DNA from: Marinilactibacillus piezotolerans
GTDB taxonomy: Bacteria; Bacillota; Bacilli; Lactobacillales; Carnobacteriaceae_A
Direction of reading: 5' to 3'
Length of the DNA stretch: 40,862 nt
NCBI RefSeq assembly: GCF_900114235.1
Contig: NZ_FOSJ01000019.1
Span: forward strand, 1 to 40,862
The notes under the pieces were generated by a model. The model was not told the origin of the DNA. It saw nothing but the letters and a program-made list of their open reading frames with translations, and searched no databases. Made by a program: the position numbers and the translations under genes. Positions 19,378 to 26,775 of this stretch are shown here, one piece after another; the stretch's first letter is position 1; each line of letters begins with the position of its first letter.

Positions 19378-20154
19378 TTGAAACCTAAAGCATTAGTATT
19401 TTTTGATCTAGATGGAACACTGTTAAATAATCAGTCAGAACTAGACCAGGATGTTATTGAAGCACTGGAAAAATTAAAAGTAAATGGTGAAGTGCCTTTT
19501 ATTTCTACAGGTCGCAGCCATCTGCAAGTTGAACATGTTTTAAAAGAGACCGCTATTGATTCCTTTATTTCTTTAAATGGACATTATATTCAATATGAAG
19601 GTGAAGATGTCTATGAAGGCATTTTTGAGCAGAGTCTTTTAGATAGAATCCAATCTAAAGTTGATAAAACTGGTATTTCAGTTGCTTATTACAGTAAAAA
19701 TGGATTCAGAGTTACTAGAAAAGACAAGAACTCCACTAAAGCATATGAATTTATTCACACTGAAGTTCCAGAAGTCGATCAAGAATATAAGGATCATCAT
19801 GAAATTCTGATGGCTTTGCTTTTTACAGAGCATACAGAGCTGGATTTAGAATTTCTAGAAGAGTTTCCGGAATTATCCTTCTACCGGAATTCGCCTTTTT
19901 CTATCGATACAATCCTAAAGGAAAACTCAAAAGCAATTGGAATAAATCGTTTAGTTAAAAAATTAGGATTTGAAGATGTACCGACATATGCATTCGGAGA
20001 TGGTCCAAACGATCTGGAGATGCTTAAAGAAGTTGATTACAGTGTAGCAATGGGAAATGGCACAACTGAAGTAAAAGCAGTTGCTGATTATATTGCAAAG
20101 AGTAATATAAATGGTGGCGTCGTAGATGGATTGAAACATTTTGGATTAATTTGA
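19378..20154 (+). CDS. Cof-type HAD-IIB phosphatase
   Basis: The 258-residue HAD hydrolase has motif I FFDLDGTLL (nucleophile and acid aspartates), motif II FISTGRSH, a central alpha/beta cap (about residues 80-185) typical of the Cof/YidA class, a motif III lysine near SKAIGI and motif IV FGDGPNDLEML. These enzymes dephosphorylate sugar phosphates, nucleotides or cofactors such as FMN. The start is a TTG behind GAGGAT; no nearby in-frame ATG fits. It is probably cotranscribed with the histidine phosphatase upstream. Confidence 0.9.
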   Translation: MKPKALVFFDLDGTLLNNQSELDQDVIEALEKLKVNGEVPFISTGRSHLQVEHVLKETAIDSFISLNGHYIQYEGEDVYEGIFEQSLLDRIQSKVDKTGISVAYYSKNGFRVTRKDKNSTKAYEFIHTEVPEVDQEYKDHHEILMALLFTEHTELDLEFLEEFPELSFYRNSPFSIDTILKENSKAIGINRLVKKLGFEDVPTYAFGDGPNDLEMLKEVDYSVAMGNGTTEVKAVADYIAKSNINGGVVDGLKHFGLI

Positions 20155-20168
20155 TTGTAAATAAAAAG

Positions 20169-20221
20169 CGCACATTCCAGTTTCATTTTTTGTTTAAATG
20201 AAATCGGGATGTGCGTTTTTG
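20169..20221. terminator. Bidirectional terminator between convergent genes
   Basis: A long stem (20169-20188 with 20196-20215, a few wobble or mismatch pairs) is flanked by A's on the left and T's on the right, serving both the HAD gene and the opposing gene. Confidence 0.85.
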
Positions 20222-20238
20222 TTATTTAAGTATATGTT

Positions 20239-20739
20239 TCATTCATCGTCTTCTACTAAAGAAACAGGATGAAATTCTTTATCTTTGCAAAGTAGGAAAT
20301 TCAATTCAAAATCATTATGGTATCCTTGAAGATTATATACGATATTTTCACCATTCTGCAGTCGATCTTTACGGAACAAAGAAGGATGCAACTTTTTAAC
20401 CACATCAATCAGAGCAAGCAGCAGCATATCTGGTGTTTTTAATAAATTTCTGAAATCGTCATCGCTAAGTCGGTAACTTTTAAAGAATTCTTCGGTAAAG
20501 TCATTATCTGGTCGAAGAGCAGATACAAAGCGAAGGCTGGTGGGAGTCATATAGCGTAACTTAAAGGAATCACTCTCACGATCATAAATAATAAAGTCAG
20601 CAGAATAAAGCTCCTGATCCATTTCAAAAAGCAACTTATATTTCTTGATATCAATATCATTTAACTTTGGATCTTCATCAATCATTGTGTTGAATTCTTT
20701 TAATAAACTATCCAGTATTCTCATCTGGTCAAAATTCAT
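20239..20739 (-). CDS. Hypothetical protein, 166 aa
   Basis: This acidic, leucine- and aspartate-rich soluble protein has no signal peptide or membrane segment. AAAGGAGGTG lies just before the ATG, one of the best ribosome binding sites in the window, so it is a real gene. I do not recognise a family; the composition suggests an alpha-helical N-terminal half (to about residue 50) and a mixed C-terminal half. It stands alone, convergent with the HAD phosphatase gene and about 115 bases downstream of the YolD-like gene on the same strand. Confidence 0.75.
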   Translation of the reverse strand: MNFDQMRILDSLLKEFNTMIDEDPKLNDIDIKKYKLLFEMDQELYSADFIIYDRESDSFKLRYMTPTSLRFVSALRPDNDFTEEFFKSYRLSDDDFRNLLKTPDMLLLALIDVVKKLHPSLFRKDRLQNGENIVYNLQGYHNDFELNFLLCKDKEFHPVSLVEDDE

Positions 20740-20854
20740 TTATCGCACCTCCTTTTTCAAATTCATTATAGCATTATCAAAATGCTTTCGCACATCAAAC
20801 CCTATTTAATGAGAGAATCATAGAAGGCAAAGCCTATTGAATAGTAGAATAGAA

Positions 20855-21259
20855 TCAATTCGTTCTTTTATTATGCCATTTTAATACATTAAAGACTTCC
20901 ACATTTCTAATCAGATCTATACTAACCCTTTTGACTCGTCCATCTTTTAGTTTCAGTATGATCTTGTCACCTAAATATCCCATAACTAAGCAATTAACGT
21001 CCGGGTAGAATCGCCCGTTTCTTAGTACATTCGCTTGGATTGCAACGGGAGATTTTGTAAGATAAGCCTCATAAAGTACTGTAGAAATTTCTTCCATAGT
21101 CATTTCTTCTTTCGCTGGGATGTCGCTCTTCTCGTCTTCTGCTTTCATCTTTTTTAATGCTTCAGAGTGATCTGATAGCATCATGCCCATCCACTTCATT
21201 TTTCCTCTATCTTTATATCCTAATTTATCTGGATTGAGTAGAACTACTTCTTCCGCCAT
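20855..21259 (-). CDS. YolD-like family protein
   Basis: The 134-residue protein has the YolD signature near its N-terminus (YKDRGKMKWMGMMLSDH, family DRG.MKW) and a C-terminal beta-rich half with a short-strand pattern ending in IDLIRNVEVF. YolD-like proteins usually pair with a Y-family (UvrX/DinB-like) polymerase and are SOS-induced; no such polymerase is beside it here. The start is the ATG after TCAGGAGGAATCAAT; an in-frame ATG 69 bases upstream lies before that site. Its promoter carries a GAAC-N4-GTTC palindrome, supporting LexA control. Confidence 0.8.
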   Translation of the reverse strand: MAEEVVLLNPDKLGYKDRGKMKWMGMMLSDHSEALKKMKAEDEKSDIPAKEEMTMEEISTVLYEAYLTKSPVAIQANVLRNGRFYPDVNCLVMGYLGDKIILKLKDGRVKRVSIDLIRNVEVFNVLKWHNKRTN

Positions 21260-21299
21260 ATTGATTCCTCCTGAAACGAATATATGTTTGTATATTTTA

Positions 21300-21328
21300 A
21301 TAATAGGAACAAATGTTCCATAAGTCAA
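21300..21328 (-). promoter_or_regulatory. Promoter with LexA-type operator before the YolD-like gene
   Basis: On the minus strand TTGACT (21328-21323), a 17-bp spacer and TATTAT (21305-21300) form the promoter. The spacer contains the 14-bp palindrome GGAACATTTGTTCC (21319-21306), which fits the Gram-positive LexA core GAAC-N4-GTTC. Confidence 0.7.
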
Positions 21329-21462
21329 GTGGAATAATTTGAAATGCTTTATATTTCTTAATAATGATTTTAACTATTCTACTAACAACTAGAGCCCGTA
21401 TAAGAATTCTGGATGAGAATGAATCGTTTTACAGTTTAGAAGAAGAGTTCCAAAGACAACAA

Positions 21463-21491
21463 TTGTATTAAAATTATTGATCCACTATACT
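21463..21491 (+). promoter_or_regulatory. Promoter of the VOC-GNAT pair
   Basis: TTGTAT (21463-21468), a 17-bp spacer and TATACT (21486-21491) lie 37 bases before the VOC start codon. Confidence 0.6.
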
Positions 21492-21527
21492 ATGGGTAAA
21501 TGAAGACAGAATAAGGAGGAGTCTAAA

Positions 21528-21965
21528 ATGAATAGAATTAATCTTATTGCAATAGGCGTTAAAAATATGGAAAAAGCACTAGCGTTTTACAAAGGAATAG
21601 GATTCAAATGTTATGATGATTCTCCCAATCCACCTATAGTATTTTTTGATAATCAGGGAACAAAATTAGAGTTATTCCCTTTAAACGAATTGGCACAAGA
21701 TATTAATGCGAAGAATCCACCTGCTATTACGAACCAGGGTTTTAGTGGAATCACTTTTGCTATTAATACGAAAGAAAAAGAAGAAGTAGATGAACTAATG
21801 GCATTAGTAAAAGAAAATGGCGGTAAAATTGCAAAAACACCTGAAACGGTATCGTGGGGTGGATATAGTGGTTACTTTCAAGATCCCGATGGTTATTATT
21901 GGGAAGTGGCCTATGCAGATAGCTGGAAGTTTGATAAGGACAATATGCTGGTGATCGAACCATAA
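21528..21965 (+). CDS. VOC (glyoxalase/bleomycin resistance) family protein
   Basis: The 145-residue protein shows two beta-alpha-beta-beta-beta modules: the first with NRINLIAIGVKNMEKALAFY and KLELFPL, the second with GITFAINTK and ending in YFQDPDGYYWEVAY, a standard VOC C-terminus. Metal ligands would be the glutamates in LELF and WEVAY; the usual first-strand histidine is replaced (NLIAIGV), so it may be a binding protein rather than a glyoxalase. AAGGAGGAG precedes the ATG. It is followed after 36 bases by a GNAT gene. The substrate is unknown. Confidence 0.85.
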   Translation: MNRINLIAIGVKNMEKALAFYKGIGFKCYDDSPNPPIVFFDNQGTKLELFPLNELAQDINAKNPPAITNQGFSGITFAINTKEKEEVDELMALVKENGGKIAKTPETVSWGGYSGYFQDPDGYYWEVAYADSWKFDKDNMLVIEP

Positions 21966-22001
21966 TGTATGGGGAAAATTTTTGATAGAAGGTGAATAGA
22001 A

Positions 22002-22424
22002 ATGATAGAAATGAAAAGAGTAGAATCGGCAACGTTAGATGCAATGATTGAACAAGTTTTTGCTGAACAAGATATTAGTCACTTTGGAAATATAGTGGAA
22101 GAAAATAAAGAAAAAATAGCCATAGGTGCATACTTAGACAAGAAGTTAGTGGGAGGAATCGTTGCTGACAAAGAATACCAGACTATTCATGTTTCATTAT
22201 TAGCGATTACCCAAGGCGCTAGAGGATTATCAATAGGCAGTAAATTACTGCGTGAAATTGAAATAATTGCAAAAGAAAAAGGCATTATCCATATCACCCT
22301 TACAACGAGAAGCTATCAGGCAGTCGACTTTTATAAAAAGAATGGCTATACAGTTTTTGCTGAATTAGAAGATATGCCTATAGAAGGCGTAACGAAGTAC
22401 TATTTTGATAAAAGACTAAAGTGA
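22002..22424 (+). CDS. GNAT family N-acetyltransferase
   Basis: The 140-residue protein has the GNAT core: strand 4 IHVSLLAIT, the acetyl-CoA pyrophosphate loop QGARGLSIGSKLLRE (Q/R-x-x-G-x-G/A like, about residues 68-82), and the C-terminal ITLTTRSYQAVDFYKKNGY, where the tyrosine acts as general acid in many members. A GAAGGTGA ribosome binding site precedes the ATG. It is probably cotranscribed with the VOC gene. The acceptor is unknown. Confidence 0.88.
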   Translation: MIEMKRVESATLDAMIEQVFAEQDISHFGNIVEENKEKIAIGAYLDKKLVGGIVADKEYQTIHVSLLAITQGARGLSIGSKLLREIEIIAKEKGIIHITLTTRSYQAVDFYKKNGYTVFAELEDMPIEGVTKYYFDKRLK

Positions 22425-22468
22425 ATAAAGAGTCAGTTTTTTTAATAGCTTGAATCTCTTCTGGTTGA

Positions 22469-22603
22469 ACCTGTCCAAGTTCATATGTATATGATTTTGA
22501 GTGGGACAAATATGCTGGGTTTGCCGGAAATTGTGCAAAAGCTATGGAAACCGCTGGTTATATTAGACCTTACAATATTTATATTTCATATGTAATGAAT
22601 TAA
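22469..22603 (+). pseudogene. Possible gene remnant (C-terminal fragment)
   Basis: An open frame without a start codon encodes 44 residues with protein-like composition (WDKYAGFAGNCAKAMETAG, then an aromatic tail YNIYISYVMN) and ends at TAA. It has no ribosome binding site and no upstream domain. It looks like the tail of a lost protein, family not recognised. Chance is possible in this AT-rich region. Confidence 0.3.
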
Positions 22604-22651
22604 CAACTCGTAAATCTTTAAAGAATAGGATTCAAAAAGAAGGTTAGAATT

Positions 22652-22891
22652 ATGAAAATCAATGGCGATAAATTATTAATTATAGGCTTGATCGCTTCGA
22701 TTTTAAGTATAATAATTGGCTATCTCCTTTGGGATATTTTGATACCTATCCAAGATTATAACTTATCGACTAAGGAGCAGTTGCTAGAAGCGCAAAAAGA
22801 AGCAGCTATAAATCCCACTTTAGGAAGATTTCTTCTACATTTTGGATTTATCGGATTAGCGATTACAGCTATAGGATATATATGGATGTAA
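22652..22891 (+). CDS. Small membrane protein with two helices, unknown
   Basis: The 79-residue protein has helices at about residues 7-30 and 59-78 separated by a soluble stretch with LSTKEQLLEAQKEAA. AAGAAGGTT precedes the ATG and a strong hairpin follows the stop, so it appears to be a complete expressed gene. No family is recognised. It sits among gene debris near ssrA. Confidence 0.6.
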   Translation: MKINGDKLLIIGLIASILSIIIGYLLWDILIPIQDYNLSTKEQLLEAQKEAAINPTLGRFLLHFGFIGLAITAIGYIWM

Positions 22892-22929
22892 ATTCAATCT
22901 AAACGTTAAAAATAAAATTTTTAAATAAG

Positions 22930-22975
22930 ATACAAGTATGCCGTAACCAAATGAGTTATGGTGTACTTGTATTTT
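22930..22975 (+). terminator. Hairpin terminator after the small membrane gene
   Basis: An 18-bp stem (22930-22947 with 22955-22972, three G-U pairs), a seven-base loop and a short T run (TTTTG). Confidence 0.7.
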
Positions 22976-23068
22976 GATCTATATAAAGAATAAGAGATTC
23001 AGGATTGATCATTTATCATTATATTAAATCATACCTGAATTATAAATAAAATTAGATATTTTCTGCTT

Positions 23069-23173
23069 CTAACGCTTAATTCTATAAAGAATATATGGTA
23101 GACGCCTAAGAACAGGAAAATTGGTTTGCTCTTTTTTCGTTAGAATTTGATTCTCTTTCTCTATCTCTTTAGC
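23069..23173 (-). pseudogene. Possible gene tail downstream of ssrA
   Basis: On the minus strand a 34-codon open frame without a start codon ends with a basic-aromatic tail (FPVLRRLPYILYRIKR, then TAG). Such tails are common at the C-terminus of membrane-associated enzymes. A stop codon precedes it, so at most a relic remains. The rest of 22976-23194 holds nothing recognisable. Confidence 0.2.
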
Positions 23174-23194
23174 TTATAGCATTTATCATAAACA

Positions 23195-23234
23195 AAAGAA
23201 GAGGAATGCCAGTATATTGGCATTCCTCTTCTTT
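23195..23234 (-). terminator. Terminator of ssrA
   Basis: A perfect 17-bp stem (23195-23211 with 23218-23234) with a six-base loop. On the minus strand it is followed by TTGTTT. It lies 24 bases beyond the tmRNA 3' end. Confidence 0.9.
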
Positions 23235-23258
23235 ATTCTTCCTATACGGATGTTTTAA

Positions 23259-23626
23259 TGGAGTTGAGGGGAGTCGAACCCCTGTCCAGACACATTGGCA
23301 CTCAAGCCTCTACGTTCATAGTTACACTATTAGATTTCGCTCAACACTAGCCGTATAACAGGCATCATGTGTCGCTAGTCTGATAATCTCTTCTTATTCT
23401 TACAGACGGAAAGAATAAGCGTATCCCACTTAATTATAGGACCCAAACGTGACACGTGGGCGATGCCAGTTCGGATCACGCTAATAAGCTGTTATTACGC
23501 AGCTAAAGCGTAAGTGTTATTGTTATTGTTTGCAGTTATATTTAACTGTGACGTTGATATGCAGTCTCGTCACCTGCAGAACGCAACTCAAGCTCAATCT
23601 ATGCCTGTCGAATCCGTAACAACCCC
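23259..23626 (-). ncRNA. ssrA: Transfer-messenger RNA (tmRNA)
   Basis: tmRNA rescues stalled ribosomes and tags the nascent chain for proteolysis, including by Clp proteases. The 5' end GGGGUUGUUACGGAUUCGACAG and the 3' end with a GGUUCGACUCCCC arm are diagnostic. The acceptor strands pair (GGGGUUG with CAACUCC, one G-U). No CCA is encoded after the discriminator A, so it must be added. The tag frame (23533-23495) reads A-NNNNN-T-YALAA then two UAA codons, unusually asparagine-rich but with the standard YALAA degron. The length is about 368 nucleotides. Its partner gene smpB lies about 5 kb away on the other strand. Confidence 0.97.
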
Positions 23627-23633
23627 GATATAG

Positions 23634-23675
23634 AGTATAACTTGATAGCAAATGGATTGTATAAACCATCCATTT
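23634..23675 (-). promoter_or_regulatory. ssrA promoter -10 and upstream inverted repeat
   Basis: TATACT (23639-23634 on the minus strand) ends seven bases before the tmRNA 5' end. No good -35 is seen. A perfect 8-bp inverted repeat (AAATGGAT 23650-23657 / ATCCATTT 23668-23675) covers that zone and could bind a regulator. Confidence 0.5.
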
Positions 23676-23798
23676 CTAAGAATAGTATAGCACAAATGTC
23701 TCGAAAATGAAAGTCTGTTCGCTTATAGGACATTAACCGTGTGATTCAAATGACCACTTGTTATAATAGTTTAAAACAAGCGAAAGGTGTACAGAAAA

Positions 23799-24530
23799 AT
23801 GGATTCAAAAATATTGCAATTAAAAGATTATATAGACGAAGCAGAAATAGTCGTCTTTTTTGGTGGAGCGGGTGTTTCTACTGAAAGTGGTTTGCCAGAC
23901 TATAGATCACGAAATGGTCAGTATACTGAAATGGAAGAACAGAATTTAGATCCTAAAGTAATCATGAGTCGTAAATATCTGATAGAGAATCCAGAAGCCT
24001 TCTTTAATAGACCTAAAAAAAGTGTGGCTATACCGGAACCAAATGATGCCCATAAAACATTAGCAAAAATGGAACAAGCTGGGAAAGATATACGTGTGAT
24101 TACACAGAATGTAGACGGTCTTCACCAGAAAGCAGGGCATCGATTTGTACTGGAATTACATGGGCATAATCGAACCTGGTACTGTATGGAATGTTCAAGA
24201 GTCTACGAGCCAGAAGAAGTTGAAAGAGATGAACGGCATATACCAAGATGTCCAATTGAACAGGGAATCGTCAGGCCAAGTGTCGTATTATTTGGAGAGA
24301 ACCCAGATAAAGGAGTATTAGAGAAAAGTAGAGAGACGATCCATAAAGCAGATCTACTGATTATTGCCGGGACTTCACTAACTGTAAATCCAGCTAAAAA
24401 CTTAATCCATCGATTTAAGGGAAAACGTGTAGTAGTCATCAATAATGAAGAGATAGATACCGGAAAGTTAAAAGTTGACCTTTATATAGAAGGAAAAGTA
24501 GGAGAGACCTTTAAGGCTATAAATGAATAA
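23799..24530 (+). CDS. cobB: Sirtuin-type NAD-dependent protein deacylase
   Basis: Sirtuins remove acyl groups from lysines using NAD+. The 243-residue protein has the NAD site GGAGVSTESGLPDYRS (residues 22-37), TQNVDGLH (102-109), the catalytic His121 in LELHGHN, and late motifs VVLFGE, AGTSLTVNP and VVINNEE. The zinc module has CMEC (129-132) and Cys151, but the expected fourth cysteine is Glu154 (CPIE instead of CPxC). The ATG is chosen since GAAAGGTG lies about 10 bases upstream; the GTG 12 bases earlier is part of that site. A TATAAT (23762-23767) lies upstream. A deacetylase or another acyl specificity cannot be told apart. Confidence 0.92.
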   Translation: MDSKILQLKDYIDEAEIVVFFGGAGVSTESGLPDYRSRNGQYTEMEEQNLDPKVIMSRKYLIENPEAFFNRPKKSVAIPEPNDAHKTLAKMEQAGKDIRVITQNVDGLHQKAGHRFVLELHGHNRTWYCMECSRVYEPEEVERDERHIPRCPIEQGIVRPSVVLFGENPDKGVLEKSRETIHKADLLIIAGTSLTVNPAKNLIHRFKGKRVVVINNEEIDTGKLKVDLYIEGKVGETFKAINE

Positions 24531-24532
24531 TA

Positions 24533-24589
24533 AAAAATACGTTCAGTATATAGAGAATAAGCTTCTTTATATACTGAGCGTATTTTTTT
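24533..24589. terminator. Bidirectional terminator after the sirtuin gene
   Basis: A stem of about 18 bp with one mismatch (from 24533, AAAAATACG...CAGTATATA, to TATATACTGA...CGTATTTTT) is flanked by A's and T's. It serves both convergent genes. Confidence 0.85.
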
Positions 24590-24938
24590 AATAATTCATA
24601 ATTCTATTTGAGCCTTCGTCAGAATCATACTGATAGTGTTCATATATTTGAGCTAACAGCATAGGGTCTGAACTGACCTTATAAAGAAGATTGGCAGCGG
24701 CCTGCAGCGACTGATCTTTCTTTGCGGCTCTAGCTGCATCTGTTTTTGTACATATAGTCAGATCATCTAATACATTATGAAAATCTTTAAGGAAATTCTT
24801 GAAGCCATGACTGTCTTCTAACAATACATTTTTTACAGATCTATTTTTGCGATGAAGATAAACAAGATAGTCCTCTACCGTCATCCCCAAATTTTCAGCG
24901 AAGGTTATAATTTCTTTATATTCCATATTTTCATTCAT
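24588..24938 (-). CDS. Hypothetical protein, 116 aa
   Basis: This soluble, mostly helical protein has the N-terminal segment MEYKEIITFAENLGMTVEDYLVYL, which resembles a ribbon-helix-helix or coiled start. The central part contains TDAARAAKKDQSLQAAANLLYK. No signal peptide is present and the family is not recognised. AGAGG precedes the ATG. It is convergent with the sirtuin gene and alone on its strand. Confidence 0.65.
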   Translation of the reverse strand: MNENMEYKEIITFAENLGMTVEDYLVYLHRKNRSVKNVLLEDSHGFKNFLKDFHNVLDDLTICTKTDAARAAKKDQSLQAAANLLYKVSSDPMLLAQIYEHYQYDSDEGSNRIMNY

Positions 24939-25299
24939 TCAGATATACCTCTACATTCTTCCATTAATACATTGATAAAATATTAACGAATTTAAATTAT
25001 AAGTATTAAATATATTATAATTCTAAAAGGTCTGAGCCAGTTTGTAAATAAAAAAAGTGAATTATTAGGAATCTATAATAAATAACAGTAACAATTACAC
25101 AGAAGTTGTTAAAAGTGAATATAAGTATAAAATGAGAAAATAATAATGTATAAAATGCTGAATAAAATTCCAATTAGTGAATAAATTCATTGAATATTCG
25201 ATTAGAAGTAATATATGGAAAAAAGAGAGCGTAAGTTAAAAAAAAAGAAAAACCTTATTATTAATATAACTAAATTGTTCAAAAAGATGTCACAATTAT

Positions 25300-25314
25300 T
25301 TGTAATCGATTCCA
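25300..25314 (+). promoter_or_regulatory. Putative CcpA cre site
   Basis: TTGTAATCGATTCCA matches the low-GC Gram-positive cre consensus WTGNAANCGNWNNCW at every fixed position. It lies 78 bp upstream of the -35 of the peptide cluster promoter, which would suit activation or looping rather than simple blocking. Confidence 0.5.
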
Positions 25315-25391
25315 AACTCTAAATCACCAAATGCATAAATCATTAATTAAGAATAATAAGTAAATTATTTTAAATTTACTGACAATTACCA

Positions 25392-25420
25392 TTGACTTTA
25401 TCATTTAATAAAGATAAGAT
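25392..25420 (+). promoter_or_regulatory. Promoter of the peptide utilisation cluster
   Basis: TTGACT (25392-25397), a 17-bp spacer and TAAGAT (25415-25420) lie about 80 bases before the first amidohydrolase gene. Confidence 0.65.
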
Positions 25421-25502
25421 TTGAAAAACATTATAAAAATGTGTTTATTCTAATTTAAAAAAGTGAGTACATGATTCATTAGGTAGAAGGAGTGGATGAT
25501 AA

Positions 25503-26729
25503 ATGGGGTACAAAGTTTGGGAAGAAGCATTAGCAGCTAATTATGAGGCAACTGTTTCATGGAGAAGACATTTACATGAAAATCCAGAGCCTTCTTTCGA
25601 AGAATATGAAACCCGTAAATATATTGCCGAGAAACTAAGATCATTTGGATATGAAGAAGTTGAAGAAGGAATTGGTGGTGGAGGAATTGTTGCTTACCTG
25701 AGGGGAAAACATGATGGACCGACAATTGGATTTAGAGCTGATTTTGATGCTTTGAAGATCCAGGAAGCAACCGGATTATCTTTTTCATCTAAAAATCCCG
25801 GTGTTATGCATGCATGTGGACATGATGGGCATACAGCAACCTTGCTTAGTGTAGCCAAGGTAATGAAAGAATACCAGTCAAGCCTATCAGGTACAGTGAA
25901 ATTTATATTTCAACATGCAGAAGAAGTTTTACCGGGTGGCGGCAAAGCAATGGTTGAAGCCGGTGTACTGGACGATGTGGACTTTGTATATGGACTTCAT
26001 CTGAGATCGCCACTTGAATACGGTAAGGTTACTTATTGTTCAGGCTATGCTATGGCAGCTCCAGATTTCTTTGAGATTAAGATTCAAGGTAAAGGTGGAC
26101 ATGCAGCACATCCTGATTCAACAGTGGATTCAGTTGTCGTAGCTTCTTATGTAGTGAACCAGCTTCAATCACTCATTAGCCGTAAAAAAGATCCTGCTAA
26201 ATCAGGCGTACTGACATTCTCAACGTTTAAGGCGGGAGACGGAGCACATAATGTTATTGCAGATACTGCTTTGCTTAAAGGAACAGTTCGTACATTTGCT
26301 CCGGAAGTAAGAGATATGATAGAAGAAAAAATCAAATCCATGACAGAACAAATCTGTAAAGCACATGATGCAACGTGTGAAGTCAATTATGGACGTGGTT
26401 ATCCAGCTCTTTATAATCATGAAAAAGAAACTGAACTAATTGCTGATATATTTAAAGAAACATTCGGAGATGAAACGGTCGAATCAACCCCGTTACGTAT
26501 GGGTGGAGAAGATTTTGCTTATTTCTTGGAGGAAAAGCCTGGTTCATTTTTCTTCGTTAATTCAGGTAACGAAGAAAAGGGAATCATTTATCCTCATCAT
26601 CATCCAAAATTTGACTTTGATGAACGGGCACTCTTGTTAGGTGGCAAGTGCTTTTTAGCCATCATCGATCATTACTTGACCGAGAAAGAAACGAATAAAG
26701 TCAAAGAATCAGCAGTAGTTGGAGAATAG
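25503..26729 (+). CDS. M20D family amidohydrolase, first copy
   Basis: M20D enzymes (HipO, AbgB, N-acetyl-amino-acid deacylases) hydrolyse N-acyl amino acids or small amides with two metal ions. The 408-residue protein has SWRRHLHENPEPSFEE, FRADFDAL, the metal motif MHACGHDGHTA, HAEEVLPGGGKAMVEAG with catalytic glutamates, GLHLRSPLE, GGHAAHPD in the lid domain and GGEDFAYF near the C-terminus. GAAGGAG precedes the ATG. No signal peptide is present, so it acts in the cytoplasm on imported substrate. It is paralogous to the next gene and heads the transporter cluster. Confidence 0.9.
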   Translation: MGYKVWEEALAANYEATVSWRRHLHENPEPSFEEYETRKYIAEKLRSFGYEEVEEGIGGGGIVAYLRGKHDGPTIGFRADFDALKIQEATGLSFSSKNPGVMHACGHDGHTATLLSVAKVMKEYQSSLSGTVKFIFQHAEEVLPGGGKAMVEAGVLDDVDFVYGLHLRSPLEYGKVTYCSGYAMAAPDFFEIKIQGKGGHAAHPDSTVDSVVVASYVVNQLQSLISRKKDPAKSGVLTFSTFKAGDGAHNVIADTALLKGTVRTFAPEVRDMIEEKIKSMTEQICKAHDATCEVNYGRGYPALYNHEKETELIADIFKETFGDETVESTPLRMGGEDFAYFLEEKPGSFFFVNSGNEEKGIIYPHHHPKFDFDERALLLGGKCFLAIIDHYLTEKETNKVKESAVVGE

Positions 26730-26775
26730 CTCACTTGTACTAAATGAATAAAGTATAGAAAGAAGGAGAAGGATC

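Larger units (their letters stand above)
24939..25502. other. Intergenic region upstream of the peptide cluster
   Basis: This AT-rich stretch of 564 bases has no convincing gene on either strand. It carries a cre-like site and a promoter in its right half; the left half shows nothing recognisable. Confidence 0.6.

Noticed and set aside
21364-21471. Short 35-codon frame upstream of the VOC gene
   Set aside because: No ribosome binding site, and it runs into the VOC promoter; the last 20 residues look protein-like but there is too little to call a gene.
23259-23320. tRNA-like sequence with a GGTTCGACTCC arm
   Set aside because: It is the 3' tRNA-like domain of tmRNA, not a separate tRNA.
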